From Dermatemys mawii (lineage: Eukaryota; Chordata; Testudines; Dermatemydidae): DNA of 64,000 nucleotides. Every line of letters begins with the position of its first letter. The first letter of the stretch is position 1. Position numbers and translations under genes: made by a program. The notes beneath the pieces were generated by a model that was not told where the DNA came from, ran no database searches, and worked only from the letters and a program-made list of their open reading frames with translations. Below, piece after piece: positions 22,401 through 33,954 of this stretch. The stretch spans positions 17,056,242-17,120,241 of the forward strand of contig ML677373.1 in assembly GCA_007922305.1 (NCBI GenBank), given 5' to 3'.

Positions 22401-24300
22401 ATGGTTGAGGGATGCTCTTGAGCGTTCCCTGTATTTTAGATTCAAATGGAATTTGTTCTTGAAGAAATGTAATAAGAAAAGTCAATTCCTATTGATTGTT
22501 GCCCGGCTTTGGGGAAGGGAGGAGACGGAGAGGAAGAATATCGGCAAACAACAGGCATGAGTTTCGCAGCTGTGAAATGTATCACACTCTCTGTGATGGA
22601 GACACAAATGATTAAACATATCTAGGCCTTTATTCTATTTGCAGTTCTCAAACAAGCTATGCTATTTTTTACGGAGGGCAGGGAGTTGTGTGCACATGGC
22701 ATGGTTTAAATGAGGCATAAAGGTTTCTGGCGCTTTGAAAAAAGGGACTGAATAAGTATGCTGGGGAAAAATGGAGGGTTTTGTCAGTAGGAAACAAAAT
22801 TAGGTGTGTGCTGAAAAAAAGGTGAGGTTTTCTGGTACAATTTTCTAGAGTAGACCAGACCCAAGGTCCCAGTCATACTCTAGCATGGACCCTGCATCCA
22901 CAGGAATTCCCCCCGGGAAATCAAGAGTGTCCAACAGAACACAAGCCATTACACACCCAGAGCACTGCGTAATAACAGTGCCCTCTATTTTATTTTGACT
23001 TCCAGGTCTAGTTTACATTAGGCCAGATCCTCAAATGGCATAGCTGCATTTACTTCATGAGGGCTGTGTCACTTCATACCACTGGAAGATCTGTCTCTAA
23101 AATGTCTGTTTTGTTCACTAGGTTTTAATTTATTTTTTTATATAATAAGATTTCATATTGGGCAATACATTTTTTTAAAATTGAGTGCCCTATAGTCCCT
23201 ATGGAGGTGGAACATGGCTGCAGATTGAGTCTGATGACGACAAATCAAAACAAGGCTACTGAACAAATTATGATTTGGGTGAATTTTTGATTCAAGTCTA
23301 ATAGCTGGCCATAGTTGCATTGTAGGAATGAAATACCTAGCTTTAGTTTCCATTTTTTTTCTGACATTCTATGCTTTACTAGTCATGTGTTCTCTTAAGA
23401 AACGTGAAATAATACAGTATTGTAACAATCAAAATACTTTGTACTAGAAATTTAAAAGAAAATCAATGATCTAACAAATGGCACTTTATTTATGATTCAT
23501 GGAATGCAAAGCCCTTCCCTGGGGCTCTCAGAAGGAAACACTTCAGCTGCATTTGCACTGGTGCCTATCAATGCACCTCCGCCGCTGGCAGCAACATGAG
23601 AAATGGGAGTGTAGACAGAGCTCGGTTTTGAGTCCTGGCCACATTACTACTTGAAACAGTGTTTCACCTGGTGTACAAAAGGCATAGTGGGGACTTGGAG
23701 TGATAACCCATGACAAGATCGCTCGCTGGGAACAGAGACTGAAAACGTTTAGAAAAGACTTGAATTAGACTGTCATTGTTCTACCCCAGAAGTGGCAGCA
23801 ATTTCTCAAACAGGTAATGAATTGTACAGTGATGTGGAACCATCTGTATAAAAGGTGCTATATAATATCAGACAAGTATTCCTTCTAGGAAAAAATGCAT
23901 TTAAAATACTATAGTCGCTGAACGCTTTACCTGAAACAGCTGTGGCATAACCAACTCAATATTCATGTTGTCTTCACATCTAGTGGTGAGAGGCTCAATC
24001 CAAAATGTTTCCCATGACCCTGAGAATCACATGTCCCAGGTTGAAGTCAGCGTCCGGAAAGTCTACAGGCAGAAAAACAGAATTTTCCGACAGGATGAAG
24101 CAACTGGTGAATGGAAAGGCCCCATAAGAACCCTGCGGCAGTGCAAGGTAAAGCAAGGAGCTGGAGATTTCCTGTTCACTGGCAATGAACATTTTGGAGA
24201 GGCGTGGCTGGGCTGTGCCCCTAGATTTAAGGACTTCAGTTCTATTTACCAGACAGCCCGAGACCGGGGAACAAACCCATGTGAGTTTCAGTTTAGCTGA
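16181..24300 (+). CDS. Meteorin-family secreted protein, METRNL-like
   Basis: The exons 16181-16281, 17265-17674, 19636-19695 and 23984-24300 have GT-AG borders and consistent phases (2, 1, 1), giving 295 residues; meteorins are usually about 290-310. Residues 1-26 are a signal peptide (leucine-rich core 10-16, likely cleavage before DRCSW). Ten cysteines are present at about 29, 52, 83, 120, 173, 176, 186, 244, 268 and 290, with family motifs CSWRGSGL, TVEQVRLRC, EWLYP, QRDISRR, CRPC, VRGSIQ, GDFLFTG, HFGEA and LGCAPRFKDF. Spacing and wording fit METRNL better than METRN. The family comprises secreted factors: meteorin acts on glia and axons, METRNL on muscle, fat and immune cells. The location between DGKE and TRIM25 is not where mammals keep METRN (human 16p) or METRNL (human 17q25), so this is probably a distinct paralog. 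Possible N-glycosylation sites are NQS in exon 2 and NVS at about 198. The specific function is unknown. Confidence 0.93.
17028..17150. repeat. Worn interspersed repeat (GCCTTGTGCTAGGCCCTGC type)
   Basis: The TTATTATTATGAAGC start, the TTGTGCTAGGCCCTGCA middle and the GGGCCCTGTCTGGAAGAGCT end match a repeat common in reptile genomes. The same family in the other orientation is visible at about 42,830-42,915 and 54,455-54,565. It lies in meteorin-like intron 1. Confidence 0.5.
17265..17674 (+). CDS. Meteorin-like exon 2
   Basis: The main GC-rich exon encodes the N-terminal half of the mature protein (residues about 34-170), including TVEQVRLRC, EWLYPAR, HTTVCIKP and ALFLQASPQRDISRR. The acceptor is TTGGCAG and the donor GAAG|GTAAGG. 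The shadow frames on both strands reflect the GC-rich coding bias. Confidence 0.93.
17675..19635 (+). other. Meteorin-like intron 2
   Basis: Non-coding. It holds a palindromic repeat with TTTTCAAAAGCATCTAAGTG and GGATTTAGGCTTCTAAGTCC arms (about 18,045-18,225) and a MIR-like SINE remnant (about 19,035-19,135). Confidence 0.7.
19035..19135 (+). repeat. MIR-type SINE remnant
   Basis: The segment resembles the tRNA-derived part and core of MIR: GCACAGGACTGAGAGTCAGG, then a TTCTATTTTTGGCTC box B-like stretch, then GAGCAAGTCACTTCTCC. Confidence 0.6.
20718..20733. repeat. CA microsatellite
   Basis: Eight AC dinucleotides in meteorin-like intron 3. Confidence 0.9.
21957..22040. other. Noncoding element A, paired with element B at 29.9 kb
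   Basis: It aligns over about 83 columns with 29,908-29,990 at roughly 78% identity by eye with one 1-base gap. Both share TCACAAAT, AACTTTTT, AAAATAGCTGC, AATGAAAGT and TAAATGACA in the same order and orientation. There is no ORF. It could be a duplicated regulatory element or two copies of an old repeat. Confidence 0.6.
23984..24300 (+). CDS. Meteorin-like exon 4 (terminal)
   Basis: It encodes residues about 191-295: VVRGSIQNV, VRKVYRQKNRIF, GDFLFTGNEHFGEA, LGCAPRFKDF and NPCEF, then TGA. The acceptor is CACATCTAG. The RQKNRIF and FLFTG wording is METRNL-like. Confidence 0.94.
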
Positions 24301-25700
24301 ACTGCGTGTCACAAGAGCGCTGAATAAAAGAATTGCAGTCCCGTGTTTGGATGCCGTTCACAAGGTTCAGCAAAGGCTGAAGACAGATTTCACTAGATCT
24401 AGGGCTGGGAGAGCCCCCTGGAGTGTATGGCTCTACGAACCTCTCAAGCGAGGCCAGTGAGGCCACAAAATGGTTTAAATTCATGAAGTGCTTTGCTTAT
24501 CATTCAAATACAGGTGCCTCTCCTGCCTCTAGGGGAGCTTCCAATTTTTAAAGGGCTGCTTCCCCCACCCCCAGCTGAAGAGTAGCCTGTGCTGTGTGTT
24601 AGAGGTAGGAGAGGCCCCACAAAATATAGGATGCCCTAAGTGGGTGTCCTAGCTGTTTTATATTTTTAATTAGCATTCCCCCACACACACACACTTATTT
24701 TTTTCATTCTGTGCTTCAGTTTTCACTCACTAGACTCCTCCCTTCCCCATGCACACAGTAAGGAGGATACAGACTCAAGGAGACTGAGAGTTTAAGTTGA
24801 ACTACAAAGCCGGCAGCCTGTCAGTGGGTTTGTCAATTTCCTGAGGTTTCTTTCTTGGGACATTACAGTTCATTAGCACACGTGCTAACTAAGGCTCTGG
24901 GGCATAAGCTCCTCTATAAATCTCTATAGCTCCCAGTATAGCAGCTGAAGACCTCAGCGTAGATAAGGGCTGTTGTGATTATCATCATCCTGGTTAACGA
25001 GTTACTAACATGGTGAATTGTCCCAGTTCAGTCAAGCCCTATAAGAAAAGTACTGCAGGTAAAAAAACATTTATTTCAAGGCGAGTCTTGCCTGGGTGAG
25101 GCATGCGTGGTGAGCCCCCAACCCCATGCATTTGAATCACAATTCACTGTAAGCAGCAGTTGATGTGTAGAAAGTGAGCCAGTGAGACAACGGAAGGTCG
25201 TGCTGTATTAAAAGAGGTGAAATGGATGTCCTGTTCCTGAATCTGATCTTCCTGCTTTTTCAGTATTGTGATTAAGTAAATGAATAATGTTAACTTAACA
25301 TTTGCACTGTGAACTTTGTGCAGCTAAAAATGGAGAGATGTTTTGAGGAACTTAAATTTCAGAGACAGTTGTGTACATCCCAGAGTCACCACTCGCTGCT
25401 CTGCTCTTCTGAAAGTCCACGTTCACTGATCATCATTTGTATGAGTGGGCTTTTCTAAAGGGTTAGTGTTATTTGGTTGGTTTTTTTAAAGTGCAGGCCA
25501 CGTTTCCCAGCAGTACTTTGCACTTTCAAACATTGTGTTTGGTGATCACCTATGTACCATATTTGTCTGTTTTGTATATTTGGGAACAAAATTGTACACG
25601 TTGATCTTATACATTATTGTGTATTTGTTTCGCCTGTGAGTACAAAGGCCCTTAGGTATAGCTCAGCAGCATTACCTGGAAAATAAAATATTTTGTTTTC
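24301..25700 (+). other. Meteorin-like 3' UTR
   Basis: Two poly(A) signals follow the stop: AATAAA at 24,323-24,328, only 23 bases downstream, and AATAAA at 25,682-25,687, followed by a T-rich TTTTGTTTTC. The 25,240-25,690 stretch looks like a UTR (AT-rich, no repeats), so the distal site is the more likely main end. Confidence 0.5.
25682..25687 (+). terminator. Poly(A) signal, meteorin-like gene
   Basis: AATAAA with a downstream T/G-rich tract about 12 bases on. It is the best candidate for the end of the meteorin-like transcript. Confidence 0.45.
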
Positions 25701-25860
25701 AAAAGCGTGAGGATAGATCAACACTACTTTAGTAACTTAGTCTTTCCGAAGAACTTGTAGCTATAGTGTTTTACTGAGTCTCATGTTTTTAAATACAAAT
25801 GATCCACTATGAAATTAATCAGAGTTCAAGTTACGCACATAAATGCATGCATATCAGATA

Positions 25861-25924
25861 TAGAATATATATATATGAATATATATATAGAATATATATA
25901 TATGAATATATATATAGAATATAT
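25861..25924. repeat. AT-rich tandem repeat, 27-bp unit
   Basis: TAGAATATAT recurs at 25,861, 25,888 and 25,915, giving two full 27-base units and a partial third made of TAGAAT, an AT run, GAAT and an AT run. Confidence 0.9.
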
Positions 25925-26099
25925 GCAGGGCCTCACCAACCTTGAATTTAGCAAGCTGACAGAATAATGAATAACACATGAAAGATCATGCATGTTGACT
26001 GGGTTCCTATTCCAGTTGTGCTACACTCTATACACATTTCACTGCATTAAGAGAGCTCTAAAGCCAAGACTATCCAAAGTAACAAGTAGAAATTTGGTT

Positions 26100-26360
26100 G
26101 AATTTTTTCAATTTGTTGTTGTTGGGGGGGAAAAAATGGTCTTTTGGTTCCCAACATTTTCATCAAAAAATAAAAATCTTCCCCTCCTTCTCCCCAAAAA
26201 ATTAAAAATGAAAAAAAGTGGGAGTGGGTTTTTCCTTCCCCCCATCCTCTTTTTCTGTGGCAAACTGAAAAATTTCACACCAGAAATGAAACACGCAGAA
26301 TGCAAGTTATTCTGAAATTTTCAATTTTTTATAAAAGGTTACCTTCTTTGGACCAGCTCT
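26100..26360. repeat. A/T-rich interspersed repeat ending GACCAGCTCTAGT
   Basis: Long A- and T-runs with AAAATTTCA/TGAAATTTT-type complementarity, ending in GGACCAGCTCTAGT, a sequence I associate with a common reptile repeat. The two overlapping open frames on opposite strands here are products of this simple composition. Confidence 0.4.
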
Positions 26361-26665
26361 AGTAACACTTAGAGCCAGGTGCTAAACTAAAGATTCTCTG
26401 AAGTAAAGAACTTAGAAAAGAGGGTTAGCTAGAAATATTAACTGCCCATATACTCACTAAGTGATCATGTATCCATTGTAATGAGTGACGCCTCGCCTAG
26501 CACCCAGAATAGTCCTGGTGTAGTAAGCTTGAAATCAATACTTGCACATGCTTACATCAGAGGCAAGCGTTTCAACAGCAATATCCGCTTTTGATGAGGC
26601 TTCTTGTGTAACAGATGGGTGATATCCCCAATATTTCACTTTGGATAAAATGACCAGTTAAAATA

Positions 26666-26701
26666 GGGTGACCAGACAGCAAGTGTGAAAAATCAGGACA
26701 G
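26666..26701. mobile_element. Half copy of the GGGTGACCAGA element
   Basis: GGGTGACCAGACAGCAAGTG continuing into AAAAATCAGGACAG matches one terminal part of the 14,149-14,267 family (other strand). The second end is not found, so it is truncated. Confidence 0.7.
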
Positions 26702-27663
26702 TGCTACCAGGGCAAATAGTTGGCTGGGGACGCAGAGAGGACGCGTCCCAGGACAAGATGATCATGGCACATGAATGCTCAGTGGCTGCCTCTTTCCCAT
26801 CAGTCCCTCAGGACAGATCATGCCGGTTTGGGACACCCTCTTGCCCCTTGAGTAGCCGTTTACACTTGTGCAGCACGAGTGACATACCATGGAATCCATA
26901 TGGGTAGCATTTTACCTTCCCCTCTTTATCCAGGTGAACTAGACCCACTGCCTGCAAGTGGAGCTGTCCCCAAATTCAGAGACTGGGCTCTCCATGGAGA
27001 GCAGCTCCTCCCATTTTCAGACCTCAAATTGTCCCCCATGGAAAGAAAAAAATCAATTTAGTTTTCAGGCTACCCTAATGCACCCCACTGTGTAAAGGGT
27101 AAACCAGTCAGTCGGGCCCGTGGTTTCAAGAGTGATTCGTGATTTTGTGCACCCACCTTGCAACACATTTAAGGGCTTGATTTTCAGAGGACTTCAGGCA
27201 TCTCCAGTCAGTCAGATACCCCAAAAGGGAAACATCCCAAATCATCAGTAACATTAGCAAATTTGGGCCTTGTGCCCTAGTGCAGATCCTAGTGCAAAGC
27301 ATTCTTCTCGTCACTGTCGGTGAAAACAAAGCAAGACTTCTTTACTGTTCCTAAATTTAAACCAGCGGATTTTGTTTACTCACAAAAAGTGTGCGCTGCA
27401 TTTTCCTCCCCACAGTTGCAAATCAGTCTTCTAAACTCTTCCAAGAAAGGAGTGAAGCCGGCTCTATAAACTGACTGATTTGTAACATTTCATAAAGCAG
27501 CAATTGTTCTTTATGCCGCCAAATATTTGTTCTTTCCGGGACTTGAGCCTGCTCTGTAGATCCAGAATCAAAAGAGGAACAGAACATTTCCGTCGATTCC
27601 TTAGAGAGACAAAAACAGTGTTAAGAATCTGTAACGAGTTTTTGAACGACAGGACCGACACCA

Positions 27664-27846
27664 TCAAGTAACAAGCTCTTGAACAGATTGCAGGGCCAAG
27701 ATTAGCTTGTTGACCTCACTGGATTTGTGCCTGCTTGCATCAGGGTGAAATTTGGCCCCTTCAGAGAGCAGCGGGTCTTTTTCTAACGCCAGCTGGACCT
27801 TTTCACACACGGTTTCAAAACAGTCAGTTTTTAACATTTCAGTCAC
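27664..27846 (-). other. Unassigned 60-codon open frame
   Basis: The frame reads through LKTDCFETVCEKVQLALEKD and ends KLILALQSVQELVT. It has a balanced, protein-like composition with no simple-sequence bias. It has no ATG at its left edge (the listed start is a GTG; the first ATG is three codons later), no clear splice borders, and I do not recognise the family. It may be a chance frame, part of a long UTR or a decayed exon. Confidence 0.15.
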
Positions 27847-28119
27847 AGTTACATGAATACAGGTTTACTCATTTCCTCATAGGTTTAACTAACTCCCACT
27901 TTCCACACTTCTAAATTTTTCCTCTCTAAATCAAACCAGTTAATAAGCTCTTGTACTTTTTAGATCAAAACTCCACGTTGTCAATGTGTCTCTCAGCTAT
28001 ACGGAAGGGATAACAGCACTATTTGCATAGTCACTGTAACACCCTGATACTTCAAGAGATGCCCATTTAGTACCTTTGATATCTAGCATATTCTGGTTGT
28101 TTAATGTCGCCAGTGAAAA

Positions 28120-28290
28120 GTCAGCATGGCCCAATGGATAGAGCTCATGGCCAAGAGTTCAGAGACCTGAATTTTATTCTTAGCTCTACCAGTGACTCAA
28201 GTTAATCAGTGGGAAGTAGGGCCCTTTAAAATCTGACCCTTGACTTCTTCATGCCTCACTTTTCCCATCTACAGTCATGGGACTGATACT
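28120..28290 (+). repeat. tRNA-derived (MIR-like) SINE
   Basis: GCATGGCCCAATGGATAGAG (box A-like), AGAGACCTGAATTTTATTC (box B-like) and the later CCCATCTACAGTCATGGGAC core follow the usual order of MIR-type SINEs on the plus strand. It is worn. Confidence 0.65.
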
Positions 28291-29907
28291 TTTACCTACT
28301 TCAGTGCAGCATTTTCAAGTACTACAGCAGAACGGGACTAAATGCAACAAGGCAACAAATCTTGCAGAATTCGACAAATTCAGGATCTTCATCTCAGCCG
28401 CTGAGGTTTAGAAGAGCTAAAATGCTTCTACTATAATAATTACTTCTCACAAACACTCGCTCAACATTTTCATTCAGAACTGTGAGGTGCTGGGTATCAA
28501 AACCTGCTCATCCAAGTTCATTCTGGCCTGACTTGGCACATTCAAACTCAGAAGACGATGACAGTTTAATAAGTATTTTTTTTCTCCCTCTTCCTCCCAC
28601 CCCAATTTTCATTCCATTGAAGTCAATGTCAGAACTTCTACTAAGTACAAGGGAGTTGAATCAGATCATTCAAAACTTTTTAGGGAAAAAAAATCACTTA
28701 AAATACTATAGTGATGACCTTGGTATCAAAGTGGATAAGAGTTTTATTAATTCTGTGCCTCTGTTTTAAAAAAAAAAGCCACCACATACTTCAGATTAAT
28801 GCACCCTACAAAGGGTTAGGAACAAGACCTTAAGATGGAATCAATTTTATCCTATAGGAATACCCATACTATGTTATTAGCACATAATCCCACTGACACT
28901 TCAGCAAGTAGTTCTCCTTATCCCCAAAGCAAGTAAAACCTGGAAAAATCTTTTGATAGTCCACAAGCAACTTCAGTATGGCACCCCTCTTTTTAATATA
29001 ACAAGTTACATACCCTCCCTCTAGCTAGAATTTCTACTTAAGGACAGCTAAAATGCCAGTGAAGTATTATCACAAGATTACAGGAAAGAGGAAGGGTATT
29101 TTGCAAGAATTGTACCCTGCCACCCAAAAATCTGCAACCTTTTCCAGTCATTATCAGTCTATTCAAGGCTGTCAGGATAATCTAGAAGTAGTTTTCTGTT
29201 TTTACCTTCCATATACAGGGCTTTATGCAAGTAACCCCACTGTAATCACAAGGACAAGTCCGGTTTGTGGGGTTAAGCCTGGGAAAAGTAATACCACCAA
29301 GCTAGTTCCATCCACATGCTGAAATATGGCTGTACTTTGTGGCTGATCTCTCTCCCTTTCTACCTTGATTAAAGTCATTTGATTTTTGAAACAAGAAGTA
29401 TGTGACAAGAACTTATTGAAAAATACAAACTCTTTCAATGAATGGGAAAATGTTTAGTGTTTAATGTACGCACACATCACTAACCAAGTCTGTTGCCTAA
29501 AGGTCTGTTGAATTATTTTGGGATCAAGAATCGCTCACGTTGGCATTTTCACCTAAATTATCTGCCTCTTTTCAATTAGCTTTTATTATTTTAATGGTGG
29601 CTCCTCCCTCCTTCCCCCAGTGCTTTGGCCTCGCTCCCATAATTACCTATATTTTATGTAAATAGAATTGTTACACCGTAAAATGATATACAAATGTGTC
29701 TACCACACAAAGTCCAATAAAGGCCTGAATAAACCCATTATTTACAATGTAACAGCAACTGATAGCAGCCTGGGAAACACAGGGCTGACAGATGTGAGCC
29801 AGTGACAGGGCTTGAAAAAAACGTGAATGAAGAGGGCTCCGATAGACCACAATTAATTGACTTTTAAAATAACTCCTTTTTTCACAGTTCTACTTGGCTG
29901 AGCAAGA

Positions 29908-29990
29908 TTCACAAATTGCTGTCTTGAACTTTTTAATGGGATAAAATAGCTGCCAATGAAAGTCTAAATGACATGGCCTTTGAATAGGAG
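29908..29990. other. Noncoding element B, partner of 21,957-22,040
   Basis: Shares an ordered series of words with element A (see that entry). Flanking DNA at about 29,530-29,900 is also complex, non-repetitive and AT-rich, in keeping with a conserved noncoding block, but conservation cannot be seen from one sequence. Confidence 0.6.
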
Positions 29991-30229
29991 TGGTACAATG
30001 GCCACACCAGGACATGTTTTTAACTGACATATTGATTATTTGAGCAGTTGCAGCCATACAATTGAAGGGGGAGGGGTCAAGCAAGAGAGGAAGAAGTAAA
30101 CATTGCATATTATAGAAAGGCTAAAATTATTTCTTATGAGGAAGGAAACAAATATTTGGAAACTGACAGTTTGATAAATGTTTCCATACACACTTCCACA
30201 GGCTATTGTTTGCAAGCTGATTTGTCCTC

Positions 30230-30310
30230 ATTTGCATTAGTGTAAATCTGGAATAACTTTATTGAAATCAGAGTGAAACCAGCATTAGTGAGATCCAAAT
30301 CAGATCCTAG
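30230..30310. repeat. Foldback repeat, GTGTAAATCTGG type
   Basis: GTGTAAATCTGGAATAAC, then TTATTGAAATCAGAGTG, then CCAGCATTAGTGAGATC has the palindromic layout of the repeats at 9.4 and 10.9 kb. Confidence 0.45.
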
Positions 30311-33300
30311 AATTTAATATTAGCTATGTCTCCTCCCACCCTCCAAAATTATGTGCACATGGACAATGCTCACTTCACAATGCTCTTCACTTTCTTCTAT
30401 GGCCTATAGACCTAATGTAGCAGACCTTATTGAGGAAGGTTCCGAATGCGTCTCTCTCTCCCTTTTGAAGCATTGGCCAAATCCTGGCCTTTTAGTCACG
30501 CATATAACCCCACTGGCACTGCATGCAGGTGAGGAGAGCATTTGAGAGTCCCTTTTCCACAGGAACCTTTATAAAATAAAGTCAACATACTGCCCAGAAG
30601 TTACAAACTAATACCTGAGCAATAATGCCTTTGCTGACCCATCACCTTGGGGACAGCGCTGTGCACTTGGACACAGGAGAGCATAGGCATCTTACTCCCA
30701 GCCCGAAGGAAAGGTGTCTTGCTTAAGCTAGCGCAGTGGCTTGGGCTCTGTTCTCACATGCCCCAGTTGGATTGCTTTTGTACATGTTGTTTTTAAAAGA
30801 CAAAGCAACTGAAAAGCAGCTCGGATGAAACAAACTCCCCCAGGAATCAAGGACCACAAACCTCACCACCTTCCAGCACAAGCCGCCCTTCTTTGAACTG
30901 AGAATGAGAGAATACACACAGGGTAGACCTTAAGGCAAGAGCCAAACTCTCCACTGCACACTCAGTTCTCCCTTTGGGAGAACCACCCCCGGCCCAACAG
31001 ATGTGCAGTGTTTGTCCAGATGCTACTAGGGGCTTAGCTACACCGGTGATAAAACCTGTATTAGACAAGAATATTCCATTTCTTGGTGAACATTCCTTTT
31101 TGCATGGCGAGTGTTTACCTAGCAAAGAAGGTCCTCCAGCCCAGTGCAGGCTTTATTATGACAGAAGTATGAAATATTGTTAGTTACAGGCAGCTGGGGC
31201 AGCCATCTTCTAGGCAATATGTATGCAAAGAGAAGCCACGGTGTGTTTTTATACCTCATGCAAGTTGCAGTAGTCTCTCTCTTTTCCTCCAGTTTTTTGC
31301 TTATACTGAATTCTGTCTGCAGCTTCCAATGGGTGCAATAACGTGCTACACCTCTTTCTCTCAACCTCGTGCTGCTGTTTAGCAGTTAGTGTCCCAGCCC
31401 AGTGGTGGGTGCATTTCAGTGCTAGATGAGGAATGATCTTCGTGTAGTTATGTGAAGTGCTTGGTACGGGTTAGAAAGGCTTTATATAAAAATTGTACAA
31501 CATGGTTTGTGTCTTCTTTCCCCACAACACTCCAATCAGTTATGACACCCCAAACACTGTTGATCTGTTTATTATATAGTCCACATTTATAGGGAGCAAG
31601 GCCTCTCCAGTTTAAATCACTAAAGCCATTTAATGACAATCAAACTTTACTGAATTTACAAAACTTTCACTCAGCTGCAGAATCAAGATAACAAGAGATA
31701 TTGCATTAATCACACTCTGCAACTTTTACATCATTAGTCCCAACAATAGGATAGAACTCCCAAATATATGGCTACAGGCCTCCTTGATGAGACGGACTGT
31801 AGGTGTTATTGACGCATCACTAGATATAAGTGTTAAAAGCGAGAGCACAATAAGTATCAGCTGGCTCACAGAACTATCCTAGTTAGTGTATACAATTTTA
31901 ATCAAAGGTGCATTAAATAAAACTTGTTATAATTGGACACTTTTTTTAGCAACAAGATTTTTTGTTAACAAATTTCACATGCAGAGAAATTGCAGAAAGA
32001 ATGCTCTAGTGATTCAAACATTTTGAATATTTGTGTCCCTCCACTAATTACATATTTGCACATTCCCCCTCAAAATGCTCCTGGCTTTTTAGGTCACCTT
32101 TCTTCCACACTGAATTCCTAGAAAATTAAGTTTAAAAGGACTTTTCTTATGGACAGAAGTAATCCACTGGATAACTATATCTATTGTCAATATTAAAACT
32201 GATGACAAAGATACAATTTTTATACCATTATTGGAAGAGGAAAAAAACCCTATGATGTTTTAGCTGCATCATCTCGGGATTGCATTGAATACACATGATC
32301 ACATATTATGCTATGTGTAACGTCAACTGTTTTACAACAGATATTTCATCTAATGTAGTCCAAGCGTATCAAGCTAAGCACTGAACACTAACTTAATAGT
32401 GAACAAAACAGGTTCTTGCAAATGCAGCCAATTAAGGCTCTCATTTGATTTGAGAAGAACAGTATAGACATCTCAACCATGTGTCTTGCAGCTAGCCTGA
32501 AAATAAAATTACCAATACAACTGTTTGTGTCTCCACCCCTGATAATCCATGACATATACTCCATATCAATAATTCCCAAATTATGGTTTTCCTTTTTTGG
32601 ATCTCTGTCAAAGCATGGGCTACAAAAATTGGACTCCCATTCCTGACAGCTATGGGCAGCACAGGGATACGCAAGTTGCTACCGCACAGCATGACCTTTT
32701 CCAAGATGATTACTCCAGAATGGCTCTGTAATGCTTTGGTGCACTGCAGGATGAGCAGACACGCCTAGAGAATACCCATGCATCCAAAAGCAGGGATCCG
32801 TAGAGGGACTGTCCACAGGGAGTATTGTAAACTCTTCAGTGGGGAATAGTATTCCAGCACATCAGAAAATGTGGTAGGTTTATTATGTGAAAGGGAATCC
32901 AAAGTGCCTGAATACTAGTTAAGACTCTTGACTGGAGAGTATGCACCTCCCAGACCATGTGTAAAACCTAGAAACACTTGTGCGGATAAAAGTCCAGAGC
33001 ACCTGAAATCTGTGCAGGACTTCACACAAGCAAAAATCCCAGATCCCATCAAAATCCTAGAATTCCTCCATAGAAAGGAGGACTCTTTAGGAGGGAAATA
33101 GACCAATGAGCACCTACAATGAATACAAGGTAGGACTCTTTAAGGAAGTGTTAACTGCTCATTTCTTATGGAGGAAAAATCCAAAGCTCTCCTGAGCAAT
33201 AAGCAGGATTCATTATGGGGAATAAGACCCAGAGCTCTTGAATATTTCCACAAGACTGAGATCACCTTACTGGGAAGGTGGGGGAACCCAGCACATGGAA

Positions 33301-33682
33301 AGCAGCGAGACCCACTTTCCAATGATTCTTCCCTTTGTGTGTTCTTGATGGGCCATACAACGTCAAAGGTCTTTTGTCCCATCAAAGCATTTTTTTCTTC
33401 TTGGCAGTCACACTGGCTACCATCATAAAGCTCTGTCTTTGTCTTGTCAATTACTTGCTTTCCAACTTTGTCCAGCACTGCACTGGTTTCGTCCTCGTTC
33501 ACGCTAATGCTGTCTATGTTCCTTCCTGTGAGGAGTTAGATCTACACAGTCAGTGAGTTCCTGTCTCTGATCAGCTCAGCATCAGCTCCTGATCTCCAAG
33601 CTCTTTAGTGCTTTGTCCTGCATTCCAGATTGCTTTCAAGCTGAAGTGGTTTTGGAAAGATGAACTGGCACATTCTATAGTT

Positions 33683-33954
33683 CAGTGGTTCTCAAACTTT
33701 TGAGAACCGCGACCCATTTTTCCTTCCTCGGCTGCCGCAGCGGACCCTTGTATGCCCGCCGAAAAGCCGCCGAATAAATTACTGCCGCATTCTGCGGCTT
33801 TTCGGCAGACATACTGAGTGCTCCCGAAATAGCTCAGCATGTCCACCGAAAAGCCGCTGAATGCAGAAGTAATTCATTCAGCGGCTTTTAAGCAGCAGCA
33901 GGAGCTCACGACCCCCCTGGAAGCACTCGGCGACCCCCAGTTTGAGAAACCCTG
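33683..33954. mobile_element. hAT-like nonautonomous element with perfect target duplication
   Basis: It begins CAGTGGTTCTCAAACTTT and ends AGTTTGAGAAACCCTG. It is flanked by identical 8-bp copies of CTATAGTT (33,675-33,682 and 33,955-33,962). The 272 bases carry internal GC-rich palindromes (GAAAAGCCGC/GCGGCTTTTC) and no ORF. Confidence 0.93.

Larger units (their letters stand above)
19696..23983 (+). other. Meteorin-like intron 3
   Basis: A 4.3-kb intron with no exon that fits the frame. It has a CA microsatellite at 20,718-20,733 and AT-rich repeat-like DNA near 21,120-21,300. From about 21,940 to 22,560 it holds complex, non-repetitive sequence that looks like conserved noncoding DNA. 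Part of that (21,957-22,040) has a related copy at 29,908-29,990. Confidence 0.6.

Noticed and set aside
26108..26305. Lysine/phenylalanine-rich frames on both strands
   Set aside because: Produced by an A/T-run repeat.
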